Positions 57,988-64,000 of a stretch of 64,000 bases of DNA are shown piece after piece. The translations under genes and the position numbers were made by a program. The notes beneath the pieces were generated by a model. That model did no database searches, was not told where the DNA came from, and was given only the letters and a program-made list of their open reading frames with translations. Origin of the DNA: Anthopleura xanthogrammica (lineage: Eukaryota; Cnidaria; Anthozoa; Actiniaria; Actiniidae). The stretch spans positions 7,301,284 to 7,365,283 of the forward strand of contig OZ025215.1 in NCBI GenBank assembly GCA_964019055.1, given 5' to 3'. Numbering within the stretch: the stretch's first letter is position 1; the number at the start of each line of letters is the position of its first letter.

Positions 57988-57993
57988 TTTATT
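57988..57993 (-). terminator. Candidate poly(A) signal for the CXorf65 homologue
   Basis: AATAAA on the minus strand downstream of the last recognised exon of the CXorf65-like gene. The distance depends on the unresolved last exon. Confidence 0.35.
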
Positions 57994-58023
57994 ATTTTTG
58001 TTTATATAGAAGTATGTTATGGA

Positions 58024-58230
58024 ACAGACCTCTCTTATTACCTTGGGCGTAATGTTTTCTCATTTTAGACCACGTGTCATTCCCTAGATTATCATTTCTT
58101 TGTTTAACGGTTGTGTATGAGAAGGCAAATGAATATGGATACAACTCAAACAAAGAATCTTATTCTCAAGAGAATGGCACGTGGTCTGAGATTGGAAAAC
58201 ATTACGCCCAAGGTTAAGAGGTCTATTGCA
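58024..58230. mobile_element. MITE family F, copy 2
   Basis: About 207 bp. GACCTCT and CTTGGGCGTAATGTTTTC at the left, GAAAACATTACGCCCAAG-like and AGAGGTC at the right. Inner arms carry TTAGACCACGTG and CACGTGGTCT, and ACAAAGAATCTTATTCTC in the middle. The arms pair for about 100 bases. Confidence 0.85.
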
Positions 58231-58528
58231 GCTGGGATCTAAGAACAAGTCAAAAATTAGCTGGGCGTCCGAGATCGCTCACGCAGTAAAAAGTGAAAAA
58301 GTAAGTCACGCTCTTCTGATATGTTTCAGATGTATTTCACCAGGAATGTAGAACAAGAGGAAAACAAGTGTAAAAGAAATGAGAAAAAATGAAACGAAAA
58401 GAGAAAAGGAACGCAAGACTACAGCGGTTAGAGGCATCGCACTAGCAGCGCACATCACCCGTTCTTCCTACATATATATCCCGGAGGCAATATGGAAGCA
58501 AATCAGAAAAGAAACTTAAACAAATCAC

Positions 58529-60383
58529 CTTATTTTCAAGAAGTTCGACATCTGAAGACGTAACGCCCAAAATAAGTGTCAAATTGAGAACTGCGTCGAG
58601 AAAGCTTACCTAGAAAGTCGCTAGTTATGTAGTCTTTATCTTCAAGTAGAGGTGTGTAGGTTGGTCGGTCGTTGCCTTCTAATTCTGTAATGAAAAAGTG
58701 TATGATGCATTGATATTTATTGAGGGATACCGACTTCGACTAAAGGCCTGTTACATTCAAAGGTTTGCATTTAACGAAACCAAACCTGTTAGAATCTATA
58801 ATGGAAACGCAGAAATTGATGTGTTGGATTTCAGATTAAGTGCGCAGCTACCCAGAATGTGAATCTCGTCAGTGGAGTGGATAATGTAAGGTGGACCATT
58901 AAAATTAAGGAGAGAGATCGGCCCTCTCTCTTAGACTCCTTCCAATCACCCCTGACTCCCTTTTACCTCCCCTTGAGCTACTTGCAGGTTGGGAACCCTG
59001 TGTACGCAGTTCGTGGTTCCAACTCAGACAACTGATAACGAACCAATCGAATCACCGCTGCAGCAGTTTTCCAAGTGGAATAAAAGTCTTGTCCACAAAC
59101 AACTACACAGTATCTGTTTTAAAGAGTACTACAAGGATCACGAGGCAATTTTAATTTATTTTTCAACGGGACAGAAGTCAAACAATTGAAACAATTTATA
59201 ATCGATTTTCCACGATCAGAGTTTTAAATTCTAAGATATTTTAGCTCATTAGTTCGTCGAGTTTGTGGGACATAGCAACGGTAACTAAAGAGATTCGGAA
59301 CCATGAATGACCCGAAAATCGTTTAATGCATGAGGCCTGCTGGGATGCCTGGCCTGAAAGATCACCAAAACTCGAAGGTTTTTTTATGAGAGTTAAAAGT
59401 AAATGTTAGCAACTTACTTTCTACTTTAACAAGTATAAATGTCTCTCTTTCCTTTAAAAATTCGCTGGCGTTTGATTTCCGGTTGTCATTCAAGCACCTC
59501 ACAGACCCATGAATGTCACACAAATCAACAAGAACTGTGGAATGTAAAAAAACATAATAATTGGAAAAAAAAAATTTATTATGAAGAAAAGTTTATAGTA
59601 ATACGAGAGAGTGGGGAAATCAAGGGTGGAGTAGTGGTAGTGCTGTGCATTTTCCACTCACCTCAGAGTAAATTTGAAGGTTTTGAAGGTTTGAAGGGGG
59701 AGGGGTAGTCAAACAAAAGAGGTGATACAAACATACATCATCTCACTTGCATTTCCCACAGGTAACCCAGCTTGGCTGAATTCATCACAGGAACCCCATA
59801 AGGCTTGTTTGCCTCTATAATTATCATTTCTAGACTGTACAAACCTTCTTGTGTACATCTGCATCTTCTTTTGATGTCTTCAAGAAGATGAATAATTTGG
59901 CAGTTAGAATTGAACAAGGCTTCTTCGCTATCTGTTGAAAACCAGGAGAGAAAAAAACGGGCTGATTTTTTGAATAAAATCGAAATCTTTGATGCCAATG
60001 TAAGAAACTTTTTGGATTCAGTCAATCCAAAATATTAACTTAAATTCTTGAAAAAATAGCAAACCCGCGAAAACCCAGACGTCTGGGGCTTCATGTTTAC
60101 TGTTTTACAAACAGTTGTTATACTTGACTACATGTCTTTCAGTTGATGTTCACTCGTAATTTGCATTGAAAACAATTGAACAACTCAGAAATTCGAACAC
60201 TATATAAAGGCTAGGATGTAACTTATATTGGACAGCAGAAATCAGTTAGTACAATTTTACGGATAAAGATACAAAGATTGAAAGTCAAACAAACACATTA
60301 AAGCTAATCAAGTTTAGAAATTCGAAACTAAAGTAGGACTGATCTTTAACTGTCGTACCTCCAAACTTGACGATGATAAACAT
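58529..60383 (-). CDS. Homologue of human CXorf65 (uncharacterised family), 3' end incomplete
   Basis: Five exons are supported: 60359-60383, 59845-59931, 59418-59534, 58610-58684 and 58529-58590. All have GT/AG borders and join in frame to 122 codons. The protein starts MFIIVKFGDSEEALFNSNC, which parallels the human start MFILIKHGDNQQ. Further parallel blocks are LVDLCDIHGSVRCLN (human IDLCDETGT), NASEFLKERETFILVKVE (YASKFLTARNTYYVCKVE) and LEGNDRPTYTPLLEDKDY (LENAYRAFVPLLKNPE). The N-terminal part looks like a ubiquitin-like fold, but the family's function is unknown to me. A last exon 58250-58315 with an AG acceptor and a TGA stop would finish the protein at about 143 residues, but nothing confirms it. 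Human CXorf65 is 183 residues and has a basic tail not found here. Confidence 0.82.
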
Positions 60384-60743
60384 GGTGGTTTATTCAAGTC
60401 AGTTGAGTTGAACTCCAATGAGACCCTCGATTCAAGAGTGAATCAGCCAACAAGTTAAGAGCACAATATGAAAGGTTCTTCGTAAACGCAACCAGCCAAC
60501 ACAGGCATTTGTATGGATGTTTGCACAAGAAATGGCTTTGAAAGCAGCTTAGAGTCAAGTCTCTTTTCATTAGTGGAGCAACAAAAGATATTGACATTTT
60601 CGACAGAAATATCACATTGCAAAGTTTGCTAAACAACTTTTTAACTTTAGTTCAGACGAGTTCAGACGAGAGTCATCAAAGCGTCTCATTGCGCATGTTC
60701 AGTGATGACTAACTCAGTGAACGGGCAGTCTGACTAAGTCATA

Positions 60744-60976
60744 TACCCCGTTCACACTATAGCTTAAACATGTTTTAAAGTAGTTTAACTAAACATGTTT
60801 AGAAAATTATTTACAAACATTGTTCACTCTTTGATGAAATAATACATATAACCTATCCTTCATATTGTACTGAACAGATTAGAGATAAAATAATTACATT
60901 GAAGCTTTCTAGTCTCTAAACATTTTGTTTAATAAAAATTCAGTTTAACTAAACAGGTTTTGGTGTGAATGGGGTA
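60744..60976. mobile_element. MITE with TACCCCGTTCACAC ends
   Basis: Inverted ends TACCCCGTTCACAC and GTGTGAATGGGGTA, about 233 bp. Inner AGTTTAACTAAACATGTTT / GTTTAACTAAACAGG arms are partly palindromic by themselves. Flanked by ATA on both sides, which could be the target duplication, though TA is also possible. Confidence 0.8.
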
Positions 60977-61354
60977 ATAGTGTGGAGGGACGGGACCGCC
61001 ATTTTACGTGGTCATTGGTTATTATTGACAAGTTTTACTTCAATATATACAGCCCTTATGATAACCTGGTGGCATGCATAGTTTGTATAGCATTGTTAGC
61101 ATTTGAATATATAGCAAGCAAATGCTAATTTTTCTTCTTATTGTGTCAGTATCGATTTAATATTGTATTGTGTATCAGGTTTTGTTTTCTTCAGTTCCTA
61201 TTTCCACTCCATGTTTGTTTTCAATCAAGACACATTTCGATGTTTGTAAAGACTCCATGGCTTTATTCATTGAGAGCCTCAGTAGTCCACTATAACTCTG
61301 TGCCCCAGAAGAGACATCAGAGACAGTTGAACCAGTATGGTCAGCGGCATTCCA

Positions 61355-61411
<57 letters not shown>

Positions 61412-61510
61412 GATGATGATGATGATGATGATGATAATAATAACAATTTAATAATTTATATAGCATCAATTACATGGATTATGACCAAATACGTTTTACA
61501 ATAATCATAA

Positions 61511-61534
61511 TATTTAACAAATAGAAAACGTTTG

Positions 61535-61565
<31 letters not shown>

Positions 61566-61800
61566 GGAAGTTTGGGAGAATTCGAGAGCTGTTGTGTAAG
61601 ACCGAGCCGCAGGCGAGGTTTACACAGAGCTCAAGACTTCTCCCAAACTTTCCCGAGTGTTTATATCAGGCTATGTAAACACGGCATAACGTTTTCTATA
61701 TGTTTTATAAAATATTGAAACTTGCCGTGTTTACATAGCCTCATGTAAACACGGCTATCAGCCAATCAGAGCGCGCGTTATATCTGAACTATTTTATAAA
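61511..61800. mobile_element. Palindromic element, GCCGTGTTTACATAGCC family
   Basis: Arms 61511-61595 and 61630-61715 share AGAAAACGTT, GCCGTGTTTACATAGCCTGA, TATAAACAC and AAGTTTGGGAGAA in inverted orientation around a GC-rich centre. A third partial copy of GCCGTGTTTACATAGCCT follows at 61723-61757 with CCAATCAGAGCGCGCG behind it. Confidence 0.8.
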
Positions 61801-61930
61801 ATATAATATATAATATATTTATATAGCGCCATTTCCAGCAGTTCAATGGCGCTGTATGCAGTATAAATGGTTCTTATTTTCAGATCTTTTCAAATGCATC
61901 ACGATAAAATGAAATGAAAAGAAAATGAAA

Positions 61931-62250
61931 TGAGATGAGATGAGATGAGATGAGATGAGATGAGATGAGATGAGATGAGATGAGATGAGATGAGATGAGA
62001 TGAGATGAGATGAGATGAGATGAGATGAGATGAGATGAGATGAGATGAGATGAGATGAGATGAGATGAGATGAGATGAGATGAGATGAGATGAGATGAGA
62101 TGAGATGAGATGAGATGAGATGAGATGAGATGAGATGAGATGAGATGAGATGAGATGAGATGAGATGAGATGAGATGAGATGAGATGAGATGAGATGAGA
62201 TGAGATGAGATGAGATGAGATGAGATGAGATGAGATGAGATGAGATGAGA
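61931..62250 (+). repeat. (TGAGA)64 satellite array
   Basis: Sixty-four consecutive, error-free copies of the pentamer TGAGA (320 bases), preceded by a transition from GAAAATGAAA. No substitutions are seen. Confidence 0.98.
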
Positions 62251-63060
62251 TGAATAAATAAATAAAATAATGATAATAAATAATAATAATAATAATAAAT
62301 AAATGATTAATTAATTACCTAATTATAATTTATATGTATAATGCTCCATTTCAATAATTACTAGATAAGATTGACAAATCCTTAAAAAGCTACTATATAT
62401 ATTAAAAAAAAGACTCATAACTAGCCATAAGCTTGCCTAAAAAGATACGTCTTAAGACGTGATTTAAATGTTTCAGTGCACTGGATTAAACGTAGTTCTT
62501 TAGATAAGTTATTCCATAGCTTAGGAGCAGCAAATGCAAAGGTACTATCACCTAATGTCAGCTTAGATCGAACAGAAGGAACACTAAGAAGGATAATATT
62601 TGTAAATCTAAGATCTAAGTAGAAGACTTAATCGTTAGCAGATTGCTTAAATACAAAGGAGCTGAACCATGAATTGCCTTTTGAAAATGTAATCAAAAGT
62701 ATTTTAAAATTGAATTCAAAGTTTAAGAATCGTTTTCAGTGCGCATGCGATTTTATCTCGAATTTCTCACCTTCTTTTGTTTAAACCTTCTTTTGTTTTT
62801 AATTAAACAAGAGAAAGTGAGAAATTCGGGATAAAATCGCATGCGCACTGAAACGTGAACTGGCTTATATCTTATAGGCAGCCAATGTAAATCGCGCAAT
62901 AATGGCGTGATATGACAATACTTTGGTGCGAGGCAGATCTTGCAGCGTTGTTAAGCACTCGTTGTAGCTTATCTAGTTGACAATCCGGGAGACCACCATA
63001 ACAAATCTTCAAGAAGTTGGGCTGACATATTGTTTGCACTAGTACTTGTGGTGCCTGAGA
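62251..63060 (-). mobile_element. Degraded retroelement-like sequence with (ATT)n tail
   Basis: On the minus strand the segment ends in a TATACATATAAATTATAATT...(ATT)n tail similar to the GCGCTATATAAA type. Its body has a plus-strand reading rich in GGCAGCCAATGTAAATCGCG, ATGGCGTGATATGACAATA and GTTGTAGCTTATCTAG. This composition resembles a repeat common in aquatic animal genomes, but I cannot name the family with certainty. A small MITE interrupts it at 62731-62855. Confidence 0.45.
62731..62855. mobile_element. 125-bp near-perfect fold-back MITE
   Basis: Arms of 40 and 39 bases (62731-62770 and 62817-62855) share CAGTGCGCATGCGATTTTAT and CGAATTTCTCAC and differ by one indel and one substitution. 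The high identity suggests a recent insertion into the surrounding degraded repeat. Confidence 0.85.
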
Positions 63061-63106
63061 TAAACAACAATAAAAATTTAATTAGGATAGTTGCACAGTG
63101 CAACGT

Positions 63107-63314
63107 TGTGACCACAGGAAGCCCGATCGTAGGAAATTTGCAAAGTATGCGGATTATGATAAAATAGTTCTACCTTTTCAATCCTTAAAAACAAAATATT
63201 CCAGCTTATATTAAATCAATTAATTTTTACCTTATCTCCTAATTTCCAAACGGCAAACAAGGCAAAGGATTTTATGAGACTTCTAACTCTAAGATCGGGC
63301 TTCCTGTGGTCACA
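63107..63314. mobile_element. MITE with TGTGACCACAGGAAGCCCGA ends
   Basis: About 208 bp with terminal inverted repeats of about 25 bases (TGTGACCACAGGAAGCCCGA on the left, complement at 63289-63314). The A+T-rich interior has no coding frame. Confidence 0.8.
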
Positions 63315-63392
63315 GTGGACTGGTGATGGCAAAATGGCACATGGCGGTCCGCGACGTATAGCTGACGTTTTGGTTTGTTTTTCACCTTTTTC

Positions 63393-63509
63393 ATGAGAAA
63401 AGCACCCAAAAATGAAGGGAAAAAGCAGAAATCCAACATCTTTGGTGATCCTATGTCTTACTGGGTCCATCGATATTATGAAGCTCTCTGTAAATTTGAC
63501 GCGGGAGAG
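63393..63509 (+). CDS. Possible exon of 39 codons, unrecognised
   Basis: ATG frame beginning MRKAPKNEGKKQKSNIFGDP and continuing MSYWVHRYYEALCKFDAGE, ending at GAG|GTAATC, which would serve as a splice donor. It looks protein-like (basic start, aromatic-rich end), but I do not recognise it. It lies directly before the RPL13A pseudogene and might be the start of a gene that continues beyond the window, or chance. Confidence 0.25.
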
Positions 63510-64000
63510 GTAATCTTTTTACAGCAACTGTCCGAGGTATGATTCCACACAAAACCAAGAAAGAACTGAAGCAATGAATAATATCAAGGTGTTTGATGGA
63601 GTACCAAGCCCATATGATAAGATGAAGTGCATGATTGTTCCATCAGCTCTTAGAGTCGTATAAGACTAAAGCCAAGAAGAATATACCGTGGGACATTGTA
63701 AAGCACCTTGGAAGAAAATCGCAAGTTACCATAAACACAAGACAAAGATCCAGACAGCGAAAAGCTGGGGAGACCAAGGCAACTGAAAAGAAGCAAGACG
63801 CATGGTTGTGCCATCAGCTCTTAGAGTCGCAAGACTAAAGCCAAAAAGAAGGTACCATGTTCTTGGAAGACTGTCGCAAGAAGTAGGATGGAAGTACCAG
63901 GATATTGTGAGTACTTTAGAGGAGGAGCGCAAGTTTAATACCATAAACACAAGACAAAGATCCAGACAGCAAAAGGCTTAAGAGACCAAGGCGGCACAAG
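63510..64000 (+). pseudogene. RPL13A: Ribosomal protein L13a pseudogene, tandemly duplicated and truncated by the window
   Basis: Intronless similarity to the C-terminal half of RPL13A (60S subunit protein). Read across frames, it shows [12 protein letters not shown], then [22 protein letters not shown], then, after a partial unit, [20 protein letters not shown] and [18 protein letters not shown]. The segment from VPSAL onward occurs twice: the first unit (about 63638-63790) has an inserted TA after LRVV and a 40-odd base deletion, and the second (from about 63808) is cleaner. Both units carry ACCATAAACACAAGACAAAG and end in a stop or a frame change. Frameshifts and lack of introns point to a processed copy later duplicated in tandem. 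A real gene with a 5' part elsewhere is excluded by the breaks. Confidence 0.75.

Larger units (their letters stand above)
56311..58023. other. Non-coding stretch between the GPCR and a family F MITE
   Basis: Contains the GPCR poly(A) signal, three microsatellite arrays and a tandemly repeated 90-110 base segment, described separately. No gene is supported. A minus-strand frame at 57764-57979 beginning MVFHCCVVECL looks superficially like a THAP start but lacks the rest of that domain. Confidence 0.5.
60384..63392. other. Repeat-filled intergenic region
   Basis: The upstream flank of the CXorf65 homologue, then MITEs (60744-60976, 61511-61715, 62731-62855, 63107-63314), retroelement tails, ATT/ATG microsatellites at 61355-61445 and the TGAGA array. 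No gene is supported. A direct GTTCAGACGA doublet lies at 60651-60671. Confidence 0.6.

Overview
The window reads as nuclear DNA of an intron-rich, A+T-rich, early-branching animal. I infer a cnidarian, most likely an anthozoan (coral or sea anemone), but the sequence alone does not prove the phylum. The evidence is split genes with GT/AG introns and vertebrate-like proteins, an animal LDL-receptor-type gene, a rhodopsin-class GPCR, and a very high load of short palindromic non-autonomous DNA transposons and tRNA-derived SINEs. No bacterial-type operons, CRISPR arrays or viral genes were seen.

Layout. 1-2716: non-coding, with a 26-bp inverted repeat, a G16 run and one MITE. 2717-14483 (-): LDLR/VLDLR-like receptor, 17 coding exons that join in frame to 911 residues. 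14484-17051: intergenic, with CRE and ETS sites at the receptor promoter. 17052-26821 (-): BRIX1, a ribosome biogenesis factor, 12 exons, 306 residues, introns packed with repeats. 26822-27337: short divergent promoter. 27338-30988 (+): PLGRKT homologue, 4 exons, 146 residues. 30989-54147: about 23 kb with no gene I can support, holding several MITE families, a nested 0.9-kb inverted repeat, a 69-bp tandem repeat that keeps one reading frame open, and microsatellites. 54148-56310 (+): an intronless 720-residue peptide-type GPCR with a very long cytoplasmic tail. 56311-58249: microsatellites, a duplicated segment and a MITE. 58529-60383 (-): a homologue of human CXorf65, five exons found, last exon uncertain. 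60384-63496: MITEs, 64 perfect TGAGA repeats and degraded retroelement sequence. 63497-64000 (+): tandemly duplicated, frameshifted ribosomal protein L13a (RPL13A) pseudogene running off the window.

The genes do not form one pathway. Their arrangement (tail-to-head LDLR-like and BRIX1, head-to-head BRIX1/PLGRKT, isolated GPCR) is ordinary animal gene order. The most unusual content is the mobile DNA. About 20 palindromic elements in some 14 families are present, several at two or more sites. Some have readable target-site duplications (TATA, TTAA, AATT, ATGTAA, ATATCCG, ATATCTG). One fold-back element has tRNA-like arms. Coordinates of exons come from hand splicing and reading-frame continuity; repeat boundaries are good to a few bases at best.
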